Source: Burkholderiaceae bacterium | GTDB lineage: Bacteria; Pseudomonadota; Gammaproteobacteria; Burkholderiales; Burkholderiaceae | Assembly: GCA_021166835.1 (NCBI GenBank) | Contig: JAJPEN010000055.1 | Location: 1-55,188 of the forward strand | Length of the DNA stretch: 55,188 bases | Direction of reading: 5' to 3' | Part shown: positions 6,738-13,241 of the stretch, one piece after another | How the letters are laid out: each line of letters begins with the position of its first letter | Position numbering within the stretch: position 1 is the stretch's first letter | Notes under the pieces: model-generated | The model's database searches: none | What the model was told of the DNA's origin: nothing | What the model saw: only the letters and a program-made list of their open reading frames with translations | Made by a program: the position numbers and the translations under genes

Positions 6738-7781
6738 TCAAGCGCCCGTGGTGCGTGCTTCTGCCAAAAGCGCGACCGTTAGGTCGGAAGGATTCCCCGG
6801 CGGACGAGGTGCGAGCTTATGTAGCCCGGCCTGTCGTTCCTGTTCCGAGCTTTTCAAAAATTCGCTGTTTATGCGAGCCAAGTCGTTCTTGAGATCTGGC
6901 GCCCAAACAAAGTCTTGCTCCTTCTGCATAAACACCGGAGCACACATTTTGTGCAGACGGTCTCCAGAAACAAAGACATGACAAAACGGCAGGTAGAAGA
7001 GATAGGCTATGTCAACGCGATTCGAAGGCCGCTCCGTCGAAATTAAATTGGCCGCCAGCGCGATCTGAAAGAAGATTTCGACCATTAGAACATGAGCGGC
7101 ATAACCGGCGTACTTGGCGAGCGGAGGAAAACCTGATTGCGACCAGCGATGCACAATTTGTGCTCGCATATGCTGCGGAACCTGCACGAATGAGAAGAGA
7201 AGCGCAATCTGTTCTTCTGGCTCGTTACGCGAGTACACCAGCGCCGCCGCAATTCCATACGCTTCATTCACAGTGCGGCAAGTTCGCGGATTGATGCCCA
7301 ACCTGCCCATGCGGCGAGCGACTTCCGATAGGTTCAGATTAGAGAGCAGAGCCCGCCAATTTGAAGCGAGACCGTGTTCAACCTCGTGAAACTGCGCACG
7401 CTGCCACCTTGCAAACGCCTCAGCTTCCGGCGAATTCTCGAAAACGACTCCAGGCTTGCCATCGGCGTCGCGGACTGGACGTCCACCCGCCACCGGAATC
7501 TGACCTAAATGTGGTGCTTCGTGGCCCAAGAGGTTTGCTATGCAAAGCTGCGCGTGGTTAACGCAAGGAGCCCCAGATAGAACTGGCGTCTTGTCTGCAA
7601 TTATGCGCACCTCATCTTCGGGGCTGCGCGAGTTGCCTTTGCGCTGCTTCGCTAGATCTCCAAGTGTCTCCACAAAAAACAACGGTGATATGACGGGAAG
7701 AAAGAAGTGGTCGAACCAGACCGACTCATCGACTGAGAGCGATTGCAGGAATGACTTATCGAAGAGCGTGATGGGACCCAC
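6738..7781 (-). CDS. conserved hypothetical protein, 347 aa
   Basis: A large protein for a cassette, with an intact frame. It starts MGPITLFDKSFLQSLSVDE and contains FFVETLGDLAK, GQIPVAGGRPVRDADGKPG, RWQRAQFHEVEHGLASNWR, a moderately hydrophobic stretch (VLMVEIFFQIALAANLI) and YLFYLPFCHVFVSGDRLH. The opening resembles a conserved family of unknown function whose first acidic residues recall PIN-like folds (Asp near residue 8, FVSGD near the end). That comparison is tentative. It shares its cassette with the 65-aa gene downstream. Confidence 0.65.
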   Translation of the reverse strand: MGPITLFDKSFLQSLSVDESVWFDHFFLPVISPLFFVETLGDLAKQRKGNSRSPEDEVRIIADKTPVLSGAPCVNHAQLCIANLLGHEAPHLGQIPVAGGRPVRDADGKPGVVFENSPEAEAFARWQRAQFHEVEHGLASNWRALLSNLNLSEVARRMGRLGINPRTCRTVNEAYGIAAALVYSRNEPEEQIALLFSFVQVPQHMRAQIVHRWSQSGFPPLAKYAGYAAHVLMVEIFFQIALAANLISTERPSNRVDIAYLFYLPFCHVFVSGDRLHKMCAPVFMQKEQDFVWAPDLKNDLARINSEFLKSSEQERQAGLHKLAPRPPGNPSDLTVALLAEARTTGA

Positions 7782-7797
7782 GTTTCTGTCCGAAGAG

Positions 7798-7869
7798 GCC
7801 TAACCTTGGAGCTAAGCGGCGCGCGAAGGCCGAAGGCCGGAGCGTGTCCGCTTCGGCGAAGGGTTAGGT
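7798..7869 (-). other. attC site (hicAB cassette)
   Basis: GCCTAAC (7798-7804) and GTTAGGT (7863-7869) enclose AGCTAAGCGGCGCGCG and TGTCCGCTTCGGCGA arms. The 3' end of the HicB-like gene is read through the site. Confidence 0.88.
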
Positions 7870-8231
7870 TTCGCCCGCTGTGCTCTTGCACCGGCACTTC
7901 GACGGCTCGCGGCGCTCAAGGCTTCCTCGGCCCACTTGTTCAGACTAGTGCCGCTCCGGGCAGCAGCCTTGAGAGCGGCAGCATGGACGCCGGGAGACAC
8001 CCTAAGCATAAGCTTGCCGCTTGCGGGCTTCTCCGGCTTGCTGCCAAGACTCTCGCAAGCCGCGATGTAGTCGTCCACTACGGCGTGAAAGTTCGCCTCG
8101 AACTCCGAAATCGATTCGCCGTGGAACGAGATGATGTCGTCCACATCGAGAACGCGACCAACGATAATCTTGTCCTCGGCGTCGAAGGTCATGCTGGCTA
8201 CATAGCCACGGTAGGTCATCGTGTTGGTCAT
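7812..8231 (-). CDS. hicB: HicB-family antitoxin
   Basis: A 139-aa protein with a partial RNase-H-like N-terminal domain (YRGYVASMTFDAEDKIIVGR, FHGESISEFEANFHAVVDDY) and a C-terminal ribbon-helix-helix (SGKLMLRVSPGVHAAALKAA, GTSLNKWAEEAL). This is the usual HicB plan: the first domain covers HicA and the second binds the operator. It overlaps the HicA-like gene by 4 bp. The last part of the protein (PNPSPKRTRSGLRPSRAA) is encoded by the attC and resembles the tail of the BrnA-like protein at 3876. Confidence 0.88.
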   Translation of the reverse strand: MTNTMTYRGYVASMTFDAEDKIIVGRVLDVDDIISFHGESISEFEANFHAVVDDYIAACESLGSKPEKPASGKLMLRVSPGVHAAALKAAARSGTSLNKWAEEALSAASRRSAGARAQRAKPNPSPKRTRSGLRPSRAA

Positions 8232-8482
8232 GGCTTTACTCCCATCCGCTGCAGCAACTCACGGGTTGCCTTGACTCGGTAACGAAGAGCCTCCTTGCCG
8301 GGATGCGGACGGTGAAAAGTTGCTCTCAGGCCTTGCCATTCGAACGTCACCGACGAACCTGGCCCTTCAACTAAGCGGCAGCCAAGGGCGATGAGCAAAG
8401 ACTCGATTCGTACCCACTCAATGTTGCCGTTGACCGGATCAGACCATACCGCCTCAAGCGTGCAACGCTGTTTGCCGTTCAC
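8228..8482 (-). CDS. hicA: HicA-family mRNA interferase toxin
   Basis: About 84 aa from a GTG at 8482 (an ATG-started version reaches 8515). It has the HicA double-stranded-RNA-binding-like fold with the conserved motif GLRATFHRPHPGKEALRYRV, in which the first His is the catalytic residue of the family. HicA cleaves mRNA and is silenced by HicB, encoded directly after it with a 4-bp overlap. The GTG start is favoured because family members begin just before this point. Confidence 0.88.
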   Translation of the reverse strand: MNGKQRCTLEAVWSDPVNGNIEWVRIESLLIALGCRLVEGPGSSVTFEWQGLRATFHRPHPGKEALRYRVKATRELLQRMGVKP

Positions 8483-8558
8483 TTCGCGATGATAGCACTT
8501 ATACGGTAAATGCAATCATGAACACAGTGGTGCGCAAGCCGCGGCGGCGGCTTGCGGA

Positions 8559-8647
8559 ACCTAACGTCGAAGGTGAGCGGCCGGCTCGCTCGGAGCGACG
8601 AACGCAGCGACCGTGGTTGCCGGTCCGCTCGAGCGACCAGTTAGATG
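8559..8647 (-). other. attC site of non-coding cassette copy A
   Basis: About 89 bp between ACCTAAC and GTTAGAT cores, with arms GTGAGCGGCCGGC and GCCGGTCCGCTC. It is nearly the same as attC 8878-8966. Confidence 0.85.
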
Positions 8648-8877
8648 CGAATCGGGGCCAGGCACGCGCAGGTCGTCGCTATAGCAATCGGCGGTCCAGC
8701 CCACGCCATCGGCTCGAATCAAGAACACCCAAAGCGATTCGCCCCGCCCGCTCCACAGAGACGGCGAGGCGACGCGGCGGCGACAACGTGGCGACACTCA
8801 TCAAGCGTCGACGGCCGTGCATCGCTACAGCGCTTCTTCATCGCGTCGACCTGGGCAAACGGTTCTTCGGGTGCGGC
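8648..8877. repeat. non-coding cassette, copy A of a diverged tandem duplication
   Basis: About 230 bp aligned end to end with 8967-9196, with few gaps. Shared landmarks include GGGGCCAGGC near the start, GACGGCGAGGC in the middle, AAGCGTCGACG and GACCTGGGCA near the end. Open frames exist on both strands but are not the same in the two copies, so neither looks like a conserved protein. These are probably duplicated gene-less cassettes. Confidence 0.7.
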
Positions 8878-8966
8878 ATTTAACGTCGAAGGTGAGCGGC
8901 CGACCCGTTCGGAGCCACGAATGCAGCGACCGTGCTTGCCGGTCCGCTCCACCGACCAGTTAGATA
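8878..8966 (-). other. attC site of non-coding cassette copy B
   Basis: ATTTAAC (8878-8884) and GTTAGAT (8959-8965) cores; ATTTAAC still fits the RYYYAAC consensus. It is near-identical in layout to attC 8559-8647. Confidence 0.85.
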
Positions 8967-9196
8967 CATACCGGGGCCAGGCCCACGCGGGCCTTTGCTA
9001 TGGCAGCCTACGGTTCCAGCCCGCGCCGCCGGCTCGAACCGAAGGCACGGTAACGATCCGCCCCGACGGCTCTGCAGACGGCGAGGCCGCGCGGCGGCGA
9101 CAACGCGTCGGCTCTCACCAAGCGTCGACGACCGTGCATTGCTACAACGCTTGTTCATCGCGTTGACCTGGGCAGACTGTGTTCTTCGCGCGCGGC
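8967..9196. repeat. non-coding cassette, copy B of a diverged tandem duplication
   Basis: The second copy of the 8648-8877 body, diverged by substitutions and small indels. A minus-strand frame from 9212 is open through this body into attC 8878-8966, but its counterpart in copy A is interrupted. No gene is called. Confidence 0.7.
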
Positions 9197-9268
9197 ATTT
9201 AACGCTCGACATGAGCGGCAGCGCAAGGGCGAAGCCCTTGTGACGTCCGCTCGATGGAGCGGTTAGCC
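9197..9268 (-). other. attC site
   Basis: ATTTAAC (9197-9203) and GTTAGCC (9262-9268), with arms CATGAGCGGCAGCGCAAGGGC and GCCCTTGTGACGTCCGCTCG. It ends the AlbA_2/HicB chimeric cassette. Confidence 0.88.
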
Positions 9269-9687
9269 ATCAGCTCGCACCGCCTGCTCGAGTGCTTCGG
9301 TAGCCCACTGATTCAGGCTCTTGCCCATTGCCTGAGCCTTGATCAGCGCTCGACTGTGCACCTCGGGCGGCACGCGCAGGAGCAACTTGCCCGAGGCTGG
9401 CCTCTCGGGCGAGATACCGTTCTTCGCAGTCTGCAAGATAGCTTTGCGTCGTCGTAGCTCTGAGAAATGCCAAGCACCGGATCGGGGCGGCGAGGGTCAA
9501 CCCCATACACGACGAAGCCGTACGAGGAGCTACAAGCGTTTGCGATGGCCGCCACGTCCTTCAGGAACTCTCCGCATTTGTCTTCGTCATTTAGCACGAC
9601 GAAGTCAGACTTCCAATCAAATACAGCCTGTTCGGGCGTCGACTTCACAAGAGAGAGCGCTTCATCGATGGTGAGAGTTCTGATCAT
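9264..9687 (-). pseudogene. chimera of an AlbA_2-domain gene start and a HicB gene end
   Basis: From ATG 9687 the frame gives MIRTLTIDEALSLV, FDWKSDFVVLNDEDKCGEFL, AIANACSSSYGFVVYGVDP: the N-terminal part of an AlbA_2 (Schlafen-type) domain. Near 9450 this homology stops. In another frame the sequence continues as SGKLLLRVPPEVHSRALIKA and KSLNQWATEALEQAVRADG, a HicB ribbon-helix-helix ending at the attC core. The 3' part of one cassette gene, its attC and the 5' part of a HicB gene have been lost in between. Neither part is likely to work. Confidence 0.75.
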
Positions 9688-9707
9688 GCGCACTCCATGC
9701 CTGTGAA

Positions 9708-9785
9708 GGCTAACGTTGGACATGAGCATCGAGCAGCGGGCGGCGAAGCCGGCCGTCGGGCGTCCGCTCGATGGATGGGCTAGGC
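9708..9785 (-). other. attC site
   Basis: GGCTAAC (9708-9714) and GCTAGGC (9779-9785). The second core has CTAG in place of TTAG. Arms include CATCGAGCAGCGGGCGGC and GCCGTCGGGCGTCCGCTCGATG. Confidence 0.82.
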
Positions 9786-10754
9786 GTCACTGGTACCGAA
9801 CGCTTCATAAACCGTCTTGCGGAGATCTTCGTCACACACGCCGTATTCGTCTACAAGCTCGATGATCCGATCAACTTGCTGTCTGCTATGAAGAGGCAGC
9901 GACATGATCTCTACAAGCTCGCTTTGCGTAAGATACTGGTCTAAGTATGAGTATGGATCGCGCTTTCCAGAAATCAAGACTTGCTTGAAAATGATATTCC
10001 AAAGGGAGCGAGAACTGACCGCCTTGATCTGCCGCGTGCATCGCTGATAGTCCGCAATGATCGGACCCTCGATCAACATGACAGCACCACTTAGCCAGCT
10101 GTGAAATTCTTGAATCTGCCTGGTGTAGTCGGCAATCAGGCGGCCCAAGTCAATTCCATCGGAATGGTCCCGGAGATATTGTCGCGCCTGCGCGTTGTAC
10201 TCATTGGCACGATTCAACTGTTTTGGCCAAAGCATGAACTTCGAGGTACGCTCTTCTTCCGCTCCAAAGGTCAATTTCCAGCCCGGACGGTGCAGCGTCA
10301 CGTGGATTAGGTCAACTCGCAACTCCTGAATAAAGCGATGCTGTGGATTTAGTGAGAATGTTTCACGGATGCGATCGTTGTAACCCGGAACGTCGACCTT
10401 CTTGCTAAGCGCACGCGATTGATCAACGAGTGTCATTGCAGAAGAGGCGAAGACGTACAGCAACTCACGAAAGCGTTCCTCAAAGGCATTCAGATCACTC
10501 TTTCGGTTTCTGCGAAATAGATGCCCGCCACGGACCTCGCCGTGAAAACGCTCAAGCTCTGCAGCGAAGGCGTTTGAGGCCCGGCTTAGAATACCTAGGA
10601 CGGCCTGCAATGAGTTCAGTCTTAGGTCGAGGTCACAACCGGGGTGCTCGTCAACCAAATCCTGCGCTCGACCGGAGTTACTCCATGCCGCTGCGACAAG
10701 GACTTCATCGCTCCACGGTAGTGGGCCCAGGCTGTACTCGGAAGCGGTGAGCAT
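9780..10754 (-). CDS. hypothetical cassette protein, 324 aa
   Basis: The frame is open upstream to 10934, but that part is attC 10769-10881. The first ATG inside the cassette is at 10754 (MLTASEYSLGPLPWSDEVL). The protein is mainly helical, with RFHGEVRGGHLFRRNRKSDL, FRELLYVFASSAMTLVDQSR, FIQELRVDLIHVTLHRPGWK and a helical C-terminus. No catalytic motif or family is recognised. The PGYNDRIRETFSLNPQHRF segment resembles uncharacterised bacterial proteins encoded near other accessory genes. The frame is intact, so the gene may be functional. Confidence 0.65.
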   Translation of the reverse strand: MLTASEYSLGPLPWSDEVLVAAAWSNSGRAQDLVDEHPGCDLDLRLNSLQAVLGILSRASNAFAAELERFHGEVRGGHLFRRNRKSDLNAFEERFRELLYVFASSAMTLVDQSRALSKKVDVPGYNDRIRETFSLNPQHRFIQELRVDLIHVTLHRPGWKLTFGAEEERTSKFMLWPKQLNRANEYNAQARQYLRDHSDGIDLGRLIADYTRQIQEFHSWLSGAVMLIEGPIIADYQRCTRQIKAVSSRSLWNIIFKQVLISGKRDPYSYLDQYLTQSELVEIMSLPLHSRQQVDRIIELVDEYGVCDEDLRKTVYEAFGTSDA

Positions 10755-10768
10755 GGGCGTGCTGTGAC

Positions 10769-10881
10769 GACTAACGTCAAAGTTGACCGGCATGCAGCGG
10801 CATTGCGCCGCGAGGCGTGCTGGTAAGTGTACGCCTCGCGGCGCAATGCGCTGCATGTCCGTGTCGAACGACCTGTTAGGC
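10769..10881 (-). other. long attC site with near-perfect arms
   Basis: About 113 bp, the longest site in the array. The arms 10791-10818 and 10831-10857 are complementary over about 27 bp (CATGCAGCG, then GCATTGCGCCGCGAGGCGT). The left arm has one extra G, which would leave an extrahelical base when the strand folds, and the loop is 12 nt. Cores are near GACTAAC and GTTAGGC. Confidence 0.9.
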
Positions 10882-11181
10882 ATCGTGCCCCGCGCGCCGA
10901 AGGAGGTATACCTGCGTGCCTGGAGGTACGTCATCCTTCTTCAGATCCGAAGGCAAGAGTATCGGCACGGTAATCACCTCGGGCCGCTTCCGAAAGTTGA
11001 TCATTTCGAGACCGCGGATCTGAGTGTCGACTGACCCGCCGTCGGGAAAGATCAGTCGGATTGCATCCCCGATGTGGATCGGCGTGGTTCCCGGCTCCGC
11101 CGAAGGTCCCGGGGCCAGCACGCACCCACGGCCTTTGATCTGAAACGCATCCGCGACGGTGAAAAGCAGGGTGGTTTGCAT
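10876..11181 (-). CDS. hypothetical cassette protein, 101 aa
   Basis: Starts MQTTLLFTVADAFQIKGRG and contains PGTTPIHIGDAIRLIFPDGG, TQIRGLEMINFRKRPE and VPPGTQVYLLRR. Strand spacing and the GxxI.VGD.I.L..P.G pattern recall the beta-barrel of translation-factor domain 2 (EF-Tu/IF2 type), but no GTPase part is present. It is the second cassette from attI and would therefore be expressed early if a promoter drives the array. The stop lies in the attC core. Confidence 0.65.
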   Translation of the reverse strand: MQTTLLFTVADAFQIKGRGCVLAPGPSAEPGTTPIHIGDAIRLIFPDGGSVDTQIRGLEMINFRKRPEVITVPILLPSDLKKDDVPPGTQVYLLRRAGHDA

Positions 11182-11184
11182 GAT

Positions 11185-11243
11185 GCCCTAACGTCGACGT
11201 TCAGCGGCGGCCGAAGGCCGTCCGATGGAACGACATGTTAGGG
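11185..11243 (-). other. attC site of the first cassette
   Basis: GCCCTAAC (11185-11192) and GTTAGGG (11237-11243), with arms CGTTCAGCGGCGGCC and GGCCGTCCGATGGAACG. Same class as attC 1785-1842. Confidence 0.88.
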
Positions 11244-11816
11244 TGCAAATGACCAGACGACCGAATGATAGGCATTGACAACTGCGAATCCGAATAAGAC
11301 ATACCCAGCAAAGGCTGAAGCGATCGCCGCGTACCTGAATCGATCCCCCCAGAGGTGATACTTGTCTTGAAGGTTTTCGCTTTCAGAGTAGCAGGCTTGA
11401 CTGAAGTACCGGAATGCGAAACCCACCGCACCAACGAGAACCCCGATACCAAACTGCAGCAAAGGCAGTGCTAGATACTTGGCGAGTGCGGCGCCACTGG
11501 CCTTTCCAGCGAGGTTGCTCATAACGCCTAAGAGCGCGACTACAGCGCCACCGTTAATGATCAAGAGCGCGTGGAGCGCGCTCTTCCCGGCCTCGAGAAC
11601 TGCCTTTAGCATCTCGATGCTGTACGAGTTCTTCGCTGCGTACTGCGCGAGCATGCCCGCATGCTCCCGATTGCGGTACTCCCGGGACGCACCGGCGTCC
11701 TTCTCAAGTGCATCCAGATACGCACGCAGCGCACTCACCTGAATCTGTTGGGCGCCTTGCGCGTCAACTTGGTCCAATTGCTTACGAAATGCGTCGATGA
11801 CCTCGTGTGATTCCAT
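11238..11816 (-). CDS. hypothetical membrane protein in the first cassette, 192 aa
   Basis: A soluble N-terminal helix-rich part (residues 1-80, coiled-coil-like: MESHEVIDAFRKQLDQVDAQ ... LDALEKDAGASREYRNREH) is followed by three or four hydrophobic segments (about 82-100, 112-135, 160-185). It may be an inner-membrane protein with a cytoplasmic helical head. It lies directly next to attI, the position normally best expressed. No family is recognised. Confidence 0.65.
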   Translation of the reverse strand: MESHEVIDAFRKQLDQVDAQGAQQIQVSALRAYLDALEKDAGASREYRNREHAGMLAQYAAKNSYSIEMLKAVLEAGKSALHALLIINGGAVVALLGVMSNLAGKASGAALAKYLALPLLQFGIGVLVGAVGFAFRYFSQACYSESENLQDKYHLWGDRFRYAAIASAFAGYVLFGFAVVNAYHSVVWSFAP

Positions 11817-11831
11817 GGCGAGATTCTTTGC

Positions 11832-11900
11832 GCCCTAACGTGATTTGGTTCGGCGCGAACGCCTAGATAAACTCGTTTCTGCCGACATAACCCACTGAAC
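11832..11900 (-). other. putative attI site
   Basis: The complement reads ...CCAAATCACGTTAGGGC, with the GTTAGGG core at 11833-11839 next to the first cassette. The sequence to the right has no second set of attC arms and leads to the divergent integrase gene, as expected for attI. Its outer limit is not defined by sequence alone. Confidence 0.6.
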
Positions 11901-12194
11901 ATCGATAGCATTAACTATTTCTTTCTGCTCGTCTTTTCCCTATCACCACGCCCCTTCTCCTCGCATACCCGGAACCGGATGTCGCCCCGCGTCAGCCAAC
12001 AATCCGAACACGCTAGCGACGCATTCCCAGAAACGGGGGATTGCCCGACACACGGCAGGTAGTCCCGAACGGCCTACATTCTGTGAAGTCCGTACCCGGT
12101 CGCGCCATTGCGGTACCGAACGTCCATAGCCGTTTCACCCAATACGGAGGAGGCGACCAGTAGGACCATCGGACGATAGCGGGAGTCCGTGAGG
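11901..12194. other. attI-intI intergenic stretch without a gene
   Basis: I see no convincing coding sequence here. The DNA should contain the outer part of attI and promoters for the cassettes and the integrase, but no clear -35/-10 pair for the cassette promoter stood out. Confidence 0.5.
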
Positions 12195-12210
12195 TTGTGT
12201 AAATATACAG
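12195..12210 (+). promoter_or_regulatory. LexA (SOS) operator of the integrase gene
   Basis: TTGTGTAAATATACAG matches the LexA consensus CTGT-N8-ACAG except for the first base. It lies a few bases upstream of the likely integrase start (GTG 12216). LexA boxes at this position are known to control integron integrases, so the site supports both the gene call and its start. Confidence 0.75.
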
Positions 12211-12215
12211 CTATT

Positions 12216-12660
12216 GTGCGAGCCCAGCCAACTGCGAGTCATCCCTCGAGCCCTCCTTCGGCTGTGCATAGTTCTTCCGAACCGCCCCGACTGCTTGCAT
12301 GTCTGCGAAAACGCATCCGGTATTTGCATTACAGCCTCCGCACCGAGCAGGCCTACCTCTATTGGGCGCGTACTTTCATCCGCTACCACGGCATGCGCGA
12401 TCCTCGGGACATAGGGCAGGTGTCGACGCACAAGCAAGCCTTATGCGCCCTGCTGTTCCTTTATCGCGAGGTCTTCGGTCAGGAGTTGCCCTGGATGCAG
12501 GATCTCGGCCGCCCGAAATCGCTGGTGCGTGTGTCGACCGTGTTATCGAGGGAAGAGGTGGCGCTTCTGCTGGGCGCAATCGGCGGAACGTCGGGGCTGA
12601 TTGCGCGAGTTTTGTACGGCACTGGCATTGATTTCGATCGCGCGCAGATGCAGTCGATGG
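12216..12660 (+). pseudogene. intI: integron integrase IntI, truncated and internally deleted
   Basis: The N-terminal SAM-like domain is clear: LRKRIRYLHYSLRTEQAYLY, FIRYHGMRDPRDIG, STHKQALCALLFLYREVFG, LPWMQDLGRPK, LSREEVALLLGAIGG, RVLYGTG. Compared with IntI proteins, about 17 residues are missing between RDPRDIG and QVSTHKQ, where AEVEAFLSxLAxxR normally stands. About 13 more are missing between LYGTGI and DFDRAQ, the region with the first catalytic Arg. The rest of the catalytic domain (H-R-H and Tyr) is absent. Both deletions keep the frame. Start choice: GTG 12216 or GTG 12267; the ATG at 12189 would lie across the LexA box. Confidence 0.85.
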
Positions 12661-13214
12661 TACCTACGCAAGCCGACTCGCAGAACATGACGTTCTTCGT
12701 GAGCAGCGTCGGGCCCGGCAAGGGCGGCGACCTCGGCAGAGTCGAAGGCGACCGGCACTGCGGGTCGCTCGCGCAGGCGGCGGGCGCCGGCAATCGCACC
12801 TCGCGCGCCTACCTCAGCATGCAGGGCGCGTCATTGAGCGATGCGAACTTCGTCAACGCGCGCGATCGCATCGGTAACGGCCCGTGGCAGAACGCCAGGG
12901 GCATCGTGATCGCCCGCAACGTCGGCGAATTGCATTCGCCGAACAACAACCTGACCTGCGAGACTGCGCTCGACGAGAACGGTAGGCCGGTCAAGGGGCC
13001 GCGCCGGCACGCCGAACGAGCACGACATCCTCACCGGGTCGCGCCCCGGCGGCTACGCGTGTGCGGGGCTCCGTTCGCCGACATGACCTGCGCCAACTGG
13101 ACGAAAAGCGGCACCGATGGATCGGCATTCAGCGCATCCGACGCGCGGCTGCGATCCGCAGGGACTTCGCAGCACCGAGGAAACGGGCTGCTCTACTGCT
13201 TCGCAGCGCAGTAG
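12661..13214 (+). pseudogene. remains of a lectin-like secreted protein gene fused to intI
   Basis: In frame with intI the sequence continues as MTFFVSSVGPGKGGDLG, DRHCGSLAQAAGAGNRT, RAYLSMQGA, NARDRIGNGPWQNARGIVIA and LHSPNNNL. The remainder is broken across frames: GTPNEHDILTGSRPGGYA, then DMTCANWTKSGTDGSA, then GNGLLYCFAAQ at the end. This is the order of a family of extracellular Cys-containing proteins of about 170 aa that end in GLLYCFA. The signal peptide is missing, and at least three frame changes are needed. It entered from another locus; there is no attC between it and intI. Confidence 0.7.
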
Positions 13215-13241
13215 ATGCGCCTCGGTTGTGGTCAGGCGGAC

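Noticed and set aside
8561..9212. Minus-strand small proteins in the duplicated cassettes
   Set aside because: The frames are not conserved between the two copies, and part of each is attC sequence.
10755..10934. N-terminal 60-codon extension of the 324-aa cassette protein
   Set aside because: These codons lie in the attC (10769-10881) and the neighbouring cassette gene, so they are read-through, not part of the gene.
12189..12215. ATG at 12189 as the integrase start
   Set aside because: It would place the LexA operator inside the coding sequence, and IntI similarity begins much later; GTG 12216 or 12267 fits better.
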